In this document: in pieces, positions 24,698-33,900 of the stretch
Layout of the letters: every line of letters begins with the position of its first letter
How positions within the stretch are numbered: position 1 is the stretch's first letter
From: Nostoc sp. PCC 7524
GTDB taxonomy: Bacteria > Cyanobacteriota > Cyanobacteriia > Cyanobacteriales > Nostocaceae
Assembly (NCBI RefSeq): GCF_000316645.1
Contig: NC_019684.1
Span: forward strand, 248,001-312,000
Length of the DNA: 64,000 nucleotides
Direction of reading: 5' to 3'
Made by a program: the position numbers and the translations under genes
The notes under the pieces: model-generated
Told to the model about the DNA's origin: nothing
What the model saw: the letters and a program-made list of their open reading frames with translations, nothing else
Databases searched by the model: none

Positions 24698-25317
24698 TAG
24701 TAGTGCCAGAGAATTCTGGCAGCTACTGCCCGCCAAGGTCGCCAGTTTTGGGCGATCGCTTCTAGTTGTATAGGTGTAGGACGCTCTGCCAATCCTTTGA
24801 GTTTTTGGGTGGCAATCACCAGACCTAAATCACCTTTAGGAAAGGCATCAGGGCGTTTTAGTGCCATTAATAGGTAAATATCAACTGTCCAGTCGCCGAT
24901 CCCTTTAATCAGCTTTAACTGGTTTCTAATAGTGCGATCATCCATGCTTTCCAACTGAGTTAAATTCAGCTGACCATTGACAATTGCATCCGCCAGTTCC
25001 CGGCAATATAAACTCTTTTGGCGGCTAAATCCTATTGCTTTTAATTGCTCATGATCAAAGGTGAGAAAATTGTTTGGGGTTAGGGGTGTAACAGTTTGAG
25101 ATAAACGATTAAATACAGCCTGGGCAGCCGCTAAAGAAACTTGCTGTTCTAGAATGATTTGCACTAAGGTGGGAAACCCAGGCTCCCTGTTCCATAGGGG
25201 AGGATTCCCCAGGACTGCTAAAACATGAGCTAAATCACTATCAATTTGAGCCAGCATATTTAAAGCATAGTTAAAACTTTCTGGAGTTAAAGATTCTAGT
25301 TCTTTTTCTAGGTTCAT
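24682..25317 (-). CDS. AlkA-type DNA-3-methyladenine glycosylase (HhH-GPD)
   Basis: About 211 residues of the helix-hairpin-helix base-excision superfamily. LVQIILEQQVSLAAAQAVFNRL is the family N-terminal motif; LKLIKGIGDWTVDIYLLMALKRPDAFPKGDLGL holds the HhH hairpin and catalytic Asp. It removes alkylated bases in the cytoplasm. The start is uncertain: ATGs at 25317 and 25356 and a frame to 25404 all lack good ribosome-binding sites. The longest form begins in TTGAATT repeat DNA, so I prefer 25317 (MNLEKELESL). The last codons (YLQHF, stop) lie in a repeat copied at 28163-28241. Confidence 0.85.
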   Translation of the reverse strand: MNLEKELESLTPESFNYALNMLAQIDSDLAHVLAVLGNPPLWNREPGFPTLVQIILEQQVSLAAAQAVFNRLSQTVTPLTPNNFLTFDHEQLKAIGFSRQKSLYCRELADAIVNGQLNLTQLESMDDRTIRNQLKLIKGIGDWTVDIYLLMALKRPDAFPKGDLGLVIATQKLKGLAERPTPIQLEAIAQNWRPWRAVAARILWHYYLQHF

Positions 25318-25450
25318 TGTGGTTTTTGTTATAGGCGTTTTTTTAGATTTCAACATAGTATATTTAACATTTTCATCTTTATTTTGAATTTTGAATTGAT
25401 TCATTCATGTACCATCTACTACGTTAAATTATTTACCCTTGGGTTAATGG

Positions 25451-25468
25451 TTCACCCGATTGGGTGAA
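25451..25468. promoter_or_regulatory. Perfect inverted repeat TTCACCC-N4-GGGTGAA in a divergent promoter region
   Basis: A 7-bp perfect inverted repeat with a 4-bp spacer, midway between the divergent glycosylase and PAS/GAF kinase genes. It has the size of a regulator operator, but no regulator can be assigned. Confidence 0.35.
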
Positions 25469-25573
25469 TGCGATCGCCATCTCAAGAATTAACCTGAAGT
25501 AAGAAAGAGTTGGGATGCTGTTTATGAATGCTGTCGATAGCATCAGAAGTCTATAAAAACTGTCAAAACAGCT

Positions 25574-28141
25574 ATGATTACCGTTAACCATACATCAGTT
25601 ACTTGCTTATCAAAGGGTCACAGAGTGGATGAAACTGCTAAATCCTTACCTCAACTAGATTGTCAACAACAAATAATTACTTGGTGGGAAAGAATTACTG
25701 CCAATTTACCGGGAATGATTTTTCAGTTTCTACTGCGGCCAGATGGTTCTCGGTGTTGGCTTTATGTCAGTGCTGGTAGTCAAAAACTATATGAATTAGC
25801 TCCAGAGGTGATCCGAGCAGATGGGCAAGCTCTAGACAAACTTATTCATCCTGAAGATATCAACAGCTTGGCAGCATCTATGACTCTGGCGGCTACGACT
25901 ATGAAACCTTGGCGTTGGCAAGGTCGCATCATCACGCCTAGTGGTCAACTGAAATGGATTGAAGCGACTTCCCAACTGGAATTACAGGCTAATGGCGATC
26001 TGCTTTGGGAGGGATGGTTTATGGATATCTCAGACCGCAAAAGGGCAGAAATTCAATTACACGCCAGTGAAACACGGTATCAAGCTATTTTGGATGCTAT
26101 CCCTGATTTAATGTTTCGCATCAGTCGTGATGGCCAGTATCTCGATTTGAAAGGAAATGATGGGATTTTATCTAGGGATGAAATCATTGGTAGAAATTTG
26201 CAGGATGTCTTACCAAGGGATGTAGCCGCTATTGGCCAAGAGATGATTATCAAAACCTTGGATACAGGGAATTTGCACAGCTGCGAATATCAACTACCAA
26301 TTCCTGGGGGCGTGCGAGACTATGAGGCGCGGTTAGTAATCAGTGGTTCCGATGAAGTTTTAGCGATTGTCAGGGATATTACTGAGCGCAAACAAGCTGA
26401 AAGCACTTTGCAAAATCTGGCGCAAAAGTTTTCTAAAGCTTTTAATTGCAGTCCTGATCCCATTACTATCAGCACCCTCAAAGATGGACGCTATGTGGAA
26501 GTTAATGATAGTTTTGTCAGACTTTCAGGTTATGAGCGAGATGAAGCTATCGGTCGTACTGCCTTTGATTTAAATATATGGGTGCATGAGAGCGATCGCA
26601 CCGAATTAATACAACAATTAAAGACAAATGGGGTAGTTCGCGACTGTAAATTGGCCTTTCGCCGCAAATCAGGTGAGGTGGTGACAACTTTACTCTCGGC
26701 TGAAGTGATTGATTTAGACGGGGTTCCCCACATCTTAGCCATTAATCATGACATCACCGAACGGCAGTTGGCAGCACAACGCGATCGCATCTTAACAGAA
26801 ACCCTAGTGAGAATTCGCTCTTCTCTTAACTTAGATGAAATTCTCCAGACTACGGTAACGGAAGTCAGACAATTTTTACAAGCAGACCGGGTATTTATTG
26901 GTATTGATGATCCTGGAGTAGGAGCTACCATTGTTGCGGAATCAGTCAATTCCAAGTATCCCTCAGTTTTGGGGTGGACAAATAATGATCACACCTATCT
27001 GCAAGAATTGCGGACTGTGCTGACAGCTAATCGGGTGCGTGCAGTACCAGATGTCAGCCAAATCGACGTATCACCCCCATTACAAGCGATTTATCAACAA
27101 TTTCACACCAAAGCTACCTTAGCTGTACCTATTTTTTTGGGTGAGAAATTATTTGGGGCTTTAATTGCTAATCAATGTTCTGGAACGCGACATTGGCAAC
27201 CAATAGAAATTGATTTGCTACAGCAAATGTCGGAACAATTAGCGATCGCAATTCAACAAGTCAAACTATATCAAGAACTAGCTGACCTCAACACTAATCT
27301 CGAACAGCAGGTAGAAGAACGGACTGCCCAACTGCAACAAAAAATGCAGGAATTAGCAGAAATGCAACGAGTCAAGGACGTTGTATTACACACCGTTGCC
27401 CACGATTTACGCACTTCCGTTATGGGTAACTTGATGGTGTTGAAGAATCTTCAGGGATTGGGGATTGGGGAAAGGCACAGAAGCAGAGGAGAGTATGATT
27501 ATCAATGCTCAATGCCCCATGCCCAATCCAAAATTTCTGTTCCTGACTCGATTATTGAACGGATGATTCAAGGTAATGATTGGCAATTGGGAATGCTAGA
27601 CTCGTTACTGGAAATTCATTCTTGTGAAGAACAGGGGATGACACTCCAGCGCGAACGGGTGCAATTTAGCGCCCTGTTTGAGAAGTTTACTAGAGATTTA
27701 CAACCGATATTGAGCCAAAACCAAGCAACTGTCAAGAATTTGGTTCCGGAAAATTTACCGTTGGTGATGGCAGATGTAGCACGGTTGCAGAAAGTTGTGA
27801 GCAATTTGTTGACTCATAGCCTACAACATAATCCTCCAGGACTCAACTTTACTGTCAAAGCTGCCGTGGAAAAAGGGATGATTCGGACTCAAATTCAAGA
27901 TAATGGCGTAACCATGAGTAAACTAGAATGCGATCGCCTGTTTGATTTATACGTGCGAGATCCTCAAGCTCCCTGTTCTACGGCTATCAGCTGCAAAATG
28001 TATCTCTGTCGGCAAATTATTCAAGCTCATGGTGGCGAAATTGGTGTTGTTAGTAATACTAAACGTGGCGTAACTTTCTGGTTTACATTACCCTTTGATC
28101 AAAGAAAGGCAGAGAGCAGAAGGCAGTCCCGATGTTTATGA
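25574..28141 (+). CDS. PAS/GAF sensor histidine kinase with degenerate ATP-binding domain
   Basis: 855 residues, apparently cytoplasmic. PAS domains at about 35-150, 165-275 and 285-395; a GAF domain at about 405-560; a coiled coil; then a HisKA-like helix with H in VAHDLRTS near residue 609. The C-terminal ATPase-like domain is eroded: the N box reads NLLTHSLQHN (second Asn replaced by His), G1 reads DNGVTMS rather than DNGxG, and the GxGLGL loop is replaced by STAISCK. It may be a pseudokinase or act through another partner. Residues about 628-652 and the last 8 or so are encoded by STRR-like DNA, inserted in frame. Confidence 0.85.
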   Translation: MITVNHTSVTCLSKGHRVDETAKSLPQLDCQQQIITWWERITANLPGMIFQFLLRPDGSRCWLYVSAGSQKLYELAPEVIRADGQALDKLIHPEDINSLAASMTLAATTMKPWRWQGRIITPSGQLKWIEATSQLELQANGDLLWEGWFMDISDRKRAEIQLHASETRYQAILDAIPDLMFRISRDGQYLDLKGNDGILSRDEIIGRNLQDVLPRDVAAIGQEMIIKTLDTGNLHSCEYQLPIPGGVRDYEARLVISGSDEVLAIVRDITERKQAESTLQNLAQKFSKAFNCSPDPITISTLKDGRYVEVNDSFVRLSGYERDEAIGRTAFDLNIWVHESDRTELIQQLKTNGVVRDCKLAFRRKSGEVVTTLLSAEVIDLDGVPHILAINHDITERQLAAQRDRILTETLVRIRSSLNLDEILQTTVTEVRQFLQADRVFIGIDDPGVGATIVAESVNSKYPSVLGWTNNDHTYLQELRTVLTANRVRAVPDVSQIDVSPPLQAIYQQFHTKATLAVPIFLGEKLFGALIANQCSGTRHWQPIEIDLLQQMSEQLAIAIQQVKLYQELADLNTNLEQQVEERTAQLQQKMQELAEMQRVKDVVLHTVAHDLRTSVMGNLMVLKNLQGLGIGERHRSRGEYDYQCSMPHAQSKISVPDSIIERMIQGNDWQLGMLDSLLEIHSCEEQGMTLQRERVQFSALFEKFTRDLQPILSQNQATVKNLVPENLPLVMADVARLQKVVSNLLTHSLQHNPPGLNFTVKAAVEKGMIRTQIQDNGVTMSKLECDRLFDLYVRDPQAPCSTAISCKMYLCRQIIQAHGGEIGVVSNTKRGVTFWFTLPFDQRKAESRRQSRCL

Positions 28142-28162
28142 GGTACAGCAACTAATTGAAAA

Positions 28163-28241
28163 AGTAATAAGTAAATTTCTTACTCATTACTCACTACTCA
28201 TTACTCATAATGTATCTCACTTACTTCAAAAGTGCTGTAAG
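28163..28241. repeat. Dispersed repeat (copy 2 of the 24605-24697 unit)
   Basis: Same order of segments as copy 1: AGTAATAAGTAAATTT, TTACTCA heptamers, and CTCACTTACTTCAAAAGTGC followed by TGTAAG. It lies between the kinase gene and the convergent channel gene. Confidence 0.7.
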
Positions 28242-28257
28242 CATCCCCTACCACAAC

Positions 28258-30258
28258 TTAAGTTTGGTGTGGGATTGCCACATAAGCCGAAACTTGACAT
28301 TTAACTAACTCATTCACTAAACGATGGGCTTGATGTTTGTAGAGGGGACATTGTAAAGTTCCTGGCAATTGATTCATCAAGGTTCTGGCAATATACATAT
28401 CACAGCCAGAGATGCGAGAAATTAATGCCGCCCCTTCAAAAACTGCTTCTTGTGACACAGCCTTTTCTACCCGCACTAAACATTGGCGAGGTAGCATAGT
28501 TCCCCGTTCTACCCGTTGCAATCCTTCAATGGTGGCGAGAACAACTAAGCGATCGCCTACAATCAACCTGATATCATCGGAGGGCATAAACTTAGGGGTG
28601 CGTTGGTTATTTCTGGTATGGAGAATCGGTACTACTCCATAACCATAAGCAATTTCTCCTAATAGTCGCCCGTTGAGGGTATCGTTGGCTTCAATTTGAT
28701 ACTCAGTGACTAATGTGGTTTGGTTATGCAAGCGAAACAGATTGAGAATATTTTCCCCAAAGGCCGCCCCCACAAAGGCCTCGGCTGCTAGTTCATAAAC
28801 CCCCAAAACTCTGGCATAAGGTAGTAATCTGGCAACATTCTCACTAAACCGAGGATCAACGGTGCGAATTACTACACAGGCTTTGGGGTTGGCAGCATGA
28901 GACATCAAGGCAATTTCTAGGTTTGTCACTTCATCATCGGTGACGACAATCACACTTTTGGCGGTGGTGATATTCACTTTGTTGAGGGCATTTTTGATGT
29001 TGCCCACAATTAAGGGGATTGGTGGTAATAAACTGGGATCTAGCTCATAGGAATTAATTCCTATCAATGGTTGTTTGAGTTCTTGGAGTAGGTGCGCTAC
29101 TAACCTACCCACTCTGCCTAACCCAACTAACACCACATGATCAGATTTAGGTACAGGTAGACGGCGCATGGAAAACTGGAATCTGGCGGCTAAGATGCGT
29201 TCAGTCATCACTGCGTAGAGAATGCCGACAAACACCGTACTGGCAACAGTCTGACTAATGCTGAATAAATGTAGCCATCCAGGTACAACAAAGGGCAGTT
29301 CTCGCCCACCAAACAAGTCGCCATAACCCCCCAGGCTGAGAACTAAAGAAACATTTAAGGCTTCTTGCCAGCTAATTTGCGGATATTGCAGTTTGTAGAG
29401 AAATGCACCACAGAAGAACAAACTCGCCATGACTAAACAACTCATTAACACTACACGGCGAGCTTGACTACTTTCCACCCAAAACTGGATGAGTTGGTAA
29501 CGCAGATTTGCCCAGGTGAGGTTTTTAAATACGGTTCGCCACAGTTGCTGGATATGCTTGACTGGTTGTTGAGAGCGAGAAACTAGATTTTCAGTGGCTT
29601 CAATATAAGTAATGATGTCTCCTGGCAAAATGGGAGTATCTGGTTCCCATTCATAGAATGTCTGCGCTAACGCTGATCCGGCTCGGTTGTGGGTAAGAAT
29701 TCGCCGATGGCTAGTGTTGATTTCATGAAGTTGTAGGAAGTTCCGCCAACGATGCCCCGTATCAATTGAGACTTGCATGACTTGCAAGAAATGATTTTCC
29801 AAAGTAAAGAAGCCTGTGGTTTCGCTTCCTAGAGCAGCTAAGGCAAAGCTTTTAGCGGGTAATTGCGTAGCTTCAAAGGCGACAAAGTTACCTAGGCTTT
29901 CACGGAGTAATTCATTGAGATTATCTTGGGAGGAACGGATCACTAAACGGACATCGGGATTGAGCGATCGCGCTGCAAATGCCACTGCAATATTCACGCG
30001 CTCATCACTGGTGACAATCAAAATGGAGCGAGACTGGCGAATTCCTGCCTGTTCTAATATCCTGGGTTGGCAACAGTCACCAATGACTAAGTGATCAATT
30101 AAATCTGGTAAATCGGAAATTTCCCATTTTTGAGGATTTATAGCCTCAATGGCATTTACCCTCACCCCAAACTCTTTGAGTACAGAGACACAATACTGCC
30201 CTAAGCTTCCCAGCCCACACACCAAGAATGTGTCGGCACTGACCACATTTTGTCCCAT
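28258..30258 (-). CDS. RCK-channel-RCK membrane protein (predicted K+ channel)
   Basis: About 666 residues in an unusual order. A TrkA-N/RCK domain (VCGLGSLGQYCVSVL) occupies about 10-235. A two-helix pore follows: VVLMSCLVMASLFFCGAFL near 275, a filter-like SLGGYGD near 318, and a second helix ending ILYAVMTERI near 360. A second RCK (VVLVGLGRVGRLVAHLL) spans about 380-500, with a TrkA-C-like tail to the end. The GYGD matches the K+ channel filter but the usual preceding Thr-Val is changed. RCK domains bind nucleotides or Ca2+ and gate the pore. I chose ATG 30258 (MGQNVV); the TTG at 30264 is less likely. It converges on the kinase gene. Confidence 0.8.
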   Translation of the reverse strand: MGQNVVSADTFLVCGLGSLGQYCVSVLKEFGVRVNAIEAINPQKWEISDLPDLIDHLVIGDCCQPRILEQAGIRQSRSILIVTSDERVNIAVAFAARSLNPDVRLVIRSSQDNLNELLRESLGNFVAFEATQLPAKSFALAALGSETTGFFTLENHFLQVMQVSIDTGHRWRNFLQLHEINTSHRRILTHNRAGSALAQTFYEWEPDTPILPGDIITYIEATENLVSRSQQPVKHIQQLWRTVFKNLTWANLRYQLIQFWVESSQARRVVLMSCLVMASLFFCGAFLYKLQYPQISWQEALNVSLVLSLGGYGDLFGGRELPFVVPGWLHLFSISQTVASTVFVGILYAVMTERILAARFQFSMRRLPVPKSDHVVLVGLGRVGRLVAHLLQELKQPLIGINSYELDPSLLPPIPLIVGNIKNALNKVNITTAKSVIVVTDDEVTNLEIALMSHAANPKACVVIRTVDPRFSENVARLLPYARVLGVYELAAEAFVGAAFGENILNLFRLHNQTTLVTEYQIEANDTLNGRLLGEIAYGYGVVPILHTRNNQRTPKFMPSDDIRLIVGDRLVVLATIEGLQRVERGTMLPRQCLVRVEKAVSQEAVFEGAALISRISGCDMYIARTLMNQLPGTLQCPLYKHQAHRLVNELVKCQVSAYVAIPHQT

Positions 30259-30593
30259 GTTCAATGCTGTTGCAGTCTACAATAATATGTACAATTTTTC
30301 TGTACAACAGTTCAGAATGTAACAACAGATGAAGTAGTAGACTTCACATATAAATCTTAGTCTAATATTTTACCGTAGACTTTACAGAATAAACTTAAGT
30401 AGCTCAGTGTTAAAAATTATCGCTATGGCAAGGCAGGAGGCAGGAGGCAGGAGGCAGGAGGCAGGAGGGAAGAGGGTTTGAGCCTAGTTTATTTTTCTTA
30501 ACATAGTTGTGTTTTTTCCCACCGACTTACTTATGGCTTAGGCTACTGCAAAATTTACCCAAAGTTTTGACAATTTTAAACAGGTAGCAGGTG
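30259..30593. other. Intergenic region with dispersed repeat and AGGCAGG STRR
   Basis: Contains a dispersed unit at 30397-30470 (AAGTAGCTCAGTGTTAAAAA, then CGCTATGGCAAGGCAGG) leading into AGGCAGG heptamers. An inverted copy lies at 52211-52278. No gene was seen. The promoter of the channel gene should lie at about 30260-30390. Confidence 0.5.
30397..30470 (+). repeat. Dispersed repeat with AGGCAGG STRR tail (copy 1)
   Basis: AAGTAGCTCAGTGTTAAAAA then TTATCGCTATGGCAAGGCAG, continuing into tandem GAGGCAG units. The inverted match at 52211-52278 differs at a few positions and has AGGCAGA units instead. Confidence 0.7.
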
Positions 30594-30809
30594 ATGATTT
30601 CTCAAGAATATAATGCAGTTGATTGTGTCAACGAGTTACTTCGGAAAATCAGAATCAAAGAAAAACAGCTAAAAATTGCCCAAGAATCTAACATGATTTA
30701 CGTGGCTGAAGCCATTGAGAATCAACTATTAGAGTTAAGACAGCAGTTATCAGCATCCCCAGAAGAAGAGCCAGAATTATACGCTTTGATGAGTTTGTTG
30801 GATGATTAG
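30594..30809 (+). CDS. Small coiled-coil hypothetical protein (about 71 aa)
   Basis: A short acidic protein predicted to be mostly helical (ELLRKIRIKEKQLKIAQE, ENQLLELRQQLSA) with an acidic C-terminus (EEEPELYALMSLLDD). No family recognised. The GTG at 30591 and ATG at 30594 are both possible; GGTAGCAGG lies just upstream. It converges on the large hybrid kinase gene. Confidence 0.55.
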   Translation: MISQEYNAVDCVNELLRKIRIKEKQLKIAQESNMIYVAEAIENQLLELRQQLSASPEEEPELYALMSLLDD

Positions 30810-30911
30810 TGATGATAACTGGTTAAGCGATCGCAACTTCGGTCATGTCGCAAGATCTTTTGCTCACTTACGCTTTTACTCATCTAAATGATCAGGGCAA
30901 TTCGTTAAAGT

Positions 30912-33900
30912 TCAGTTACGCCCCAGTAATTGTGCGATCGCCATCACTAATTCTACTGTTTCGGCGGGTTTGGGAATGTGTTTTTGGAAACCTGCGGCTA
31001 AGGCTTGTTGATGATCTATTTCTCCAGCATAGGCAGTTAAAGCGATCGCTGGAATTTGTCCACCCTGTTCTGGCGACCATTTTCTGATTTGGCGCACTAA
31101 CATATAACCATCCATCTCTGGCATTCCAATATCGCTTAACAATACATCTGGCTTGGTATCAGCTAAAATTTTTAGTGCTGCTAGTGCTGATTCCACCGTT
31201 GTGACATTTGCGCCATACTGTTCCAGGGCAAAGCTAAAAAACTCCCGCACATCTGGCTGATCATCCACTAACAGAATTTGCACGCCAGTCAGTAAGGAGT
31301 CTTGTATTTCCGATTCTGCAATAGCAGAGTCAGCACTGAGCAATCTGTCCTCAGTATTTTTTGTCAGTGGTAGTTTAACTGTGAAGGTTGCCCCTTGTTC
31401 ATCTCCGGCACTTTCGGCTTGCACTGTACCACCATGTAATTCGACAAAATGACGCACGATAGCTAGTCCTAGTCCCAGCCCACCAAAGATTCTGGTAGTT
31501 TTAGAATCGGCTTGGCGGAAATACTCAAACACATGGGGTAAAAACTCTGGCGTAATTCCCTTACCTGTATCAATGACTTGGATTTGCGCTTCTAATCCTA
31601 CCTGTTCTAAGGTGACTTGTACCTGTCCGTTGGGGGGTGTGAACTTTACAGCATTCGAGAGTAAATTCCAGACTACCTGCTGTAAGCGATCGCTATCACC
31701 CATAACTTGTCCCACAGGCGCATCTAAACAGGTGATCATTTCAATTGATTTAGCTTCTGCGGCTAAACGTACCGTTTCTAGTGCAGCTGTGATTGTCGTT
31801 CGCAAATCCACAGCCCTAATATTGAGTTGGAGTTTGCCGCGTAAAATTCGGGAAACGTCTAGTAAGTCATCAATTAGTTGCGTTTGTAACTTGGCATTGC
31901 GTTCAATCGTCTCTAAGGCTTGAATGATGGTAGCTTCGTTATGTTTGCGGGTACGGAGTAACTTCGCCCAACCTAATATCGGGTTGAGGGGAGTCCTCAG
32001 TTCATGGGAAAGAACTGTGAGAAATTCATCTTTGATGCGGTTGGCTGATTCAGCTGCGGCGCGGGCGTTGCGTTCGGCTTCGTAAAGTTGAGCGCGGGCG
32101 ATCGCCTGGGCGCATTGTTGTGCTAACGTCAGCATAAATCTTTGGTCTTCGGCGGTAAATATTTGGGTTGTGGCAAAGCTTAAAGCCAAAACTCCAATTG
32201 TCTGCTGCTCAACAATCAAAGGAATACAAGCAAAGGCACAATTACCTGTGAGGGCTGGAATATTGGCGATTTCAGGATATTGATCTGCTAGGATTTCTGT
32301 ATTGGCTAAAAAAATCGGCTCTTTAGTTCTAGCAGCTACCGCGATGGGAACATTGGCTGTAATTGGGAAACTAGCCCAGTTCTCTCTCACAGATTGAGGA
32401 TAACCAACTGCTTCCAATATCTTTAACTCAGAGTCTCCCTCAATTAAAACTACAGAACCCCCACTAGCACCCAAGGCGGCAATCCCTTGATTAACAATCA
32501 CATCAGCGACTTGTTGGGGAGTTAAAGCTTCTGAGAGGGCAGACGTGATGCTTTGTAGCCTTGCTGTACGACTGACGGCCATTTCAGCTGCTTGTTTTGC
32601 TTGTTGGGTTTCTTGGTAGAGTCTGGCATTATCAATGGCTGTTGCTGCACGTCGGGCAATATCTTCTGCCAATGCCAAGTCTGTTGCTTGGAATTGCCTA
32701 CCTGATTCACCAGTAACAAAAGAAATTACGCCGAATAATCGCTCACGAGAGTAGAAGGGAATCACCATCACAGAACGCATTCCCAAACTTTGCAGTAATT
32801 GCAGATGTTCTTCATCCCTAGCCATTTCTACCAAAGTAGAAGTTGGTAATTCTGGATAAAAAACAGATTTACCCTGGATTAGTGTTTGGCGAAAGGGATG
32901 ATTACCGTCACTTCTGGGTGGATAACGCTGTTGAATTTCTTCTATGATCTGACGTTTTTGGGGATTATGGCAAGCGATCGCTACTCGTTTAATTGACCAA
33001 TCTGGTTGCAGAATATCTACAATACACCAGTCTGCTAAGGTCGGCACTGTCAACTTAGCTACATTACTGAGAGTGACTTCATAATCTAAGGAAGCCGCTA
33101 GGATAGTGCTGGCTTCCACTAAAAAGTTTTGCGTTGCTTGTGCTTGTTTGCGTTGACTAATATCTTCAACAATGCCCAAGGCATACTTTGGTTCTCCGTC
33201 ATCATCGCATACTACTGATGAAGTCACGTTAACCCAAACAATCCCACCGTCTTTACGGATGTAGCGTTTTTCGAGAGAATAACAATTAATCTCTCTGGTT
33301 AATACCTTCTGACCATAATTCCAGTCGGTTTCTAAATCATCAGGGTGAGTAATATCCTGAAAGCTCATTTGGATGAATTCGTCATAACTATACCCAACAA
33401 GTTGGCATAAAGCCGGATTTACTTGCAGAAATTTACCATCCAAGCTGATGAGGGCAATCCCTAATGCCGCTTGGTTAAACATTGTCCGAAACCTGGCTTC
33501 GCTTTCTCTTAAGGCTTGCTGAGTTTTTTTCTGTTGAGTAATATCTATACCGGTTACACCCACTCCCAACAATTGCCCATCTGGTAAACAAACTGGATAG
33601 TAGCTCACAAGTCCACAACGATAAACCCCAGTCGGATGTGTTTCTCCCATTACTTCTTGATTCAGTAATGGCTCCTTAGTTTGCATGACTTCATACAGAA
33701 TCGGCTCAATTTGCGCTGCCCATTCTGGTAATACTTCCCTGATGGTATACCCAATATGCTGATCTTGTGGTACGCCGTTAATCGCTGCCAATGCTTCGTT
33801 AGCATAAACGTAACGCAGTTCTTGATCTAAAAAAGCCAGGGCTACAGGTGAACTAGCCAGCCAAGCATTCAGCAATGCTAAAGACTCTTCTTTCTGCTGC

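Noticed and set aside
25409..25422. NtcA-like site GTA-N8-TAC upstream of the PAS/GAF kinase
   Set aside because: The motif is expected by chance many times in 64 kb, and no matching -10 box lies at the right distance.
28095..28304. 69-codon plus-strand frame after the histidine kinase
   Set aside because: Composed of the kinase 3' end, a dispersed repeat and the antisense of the channel gene.
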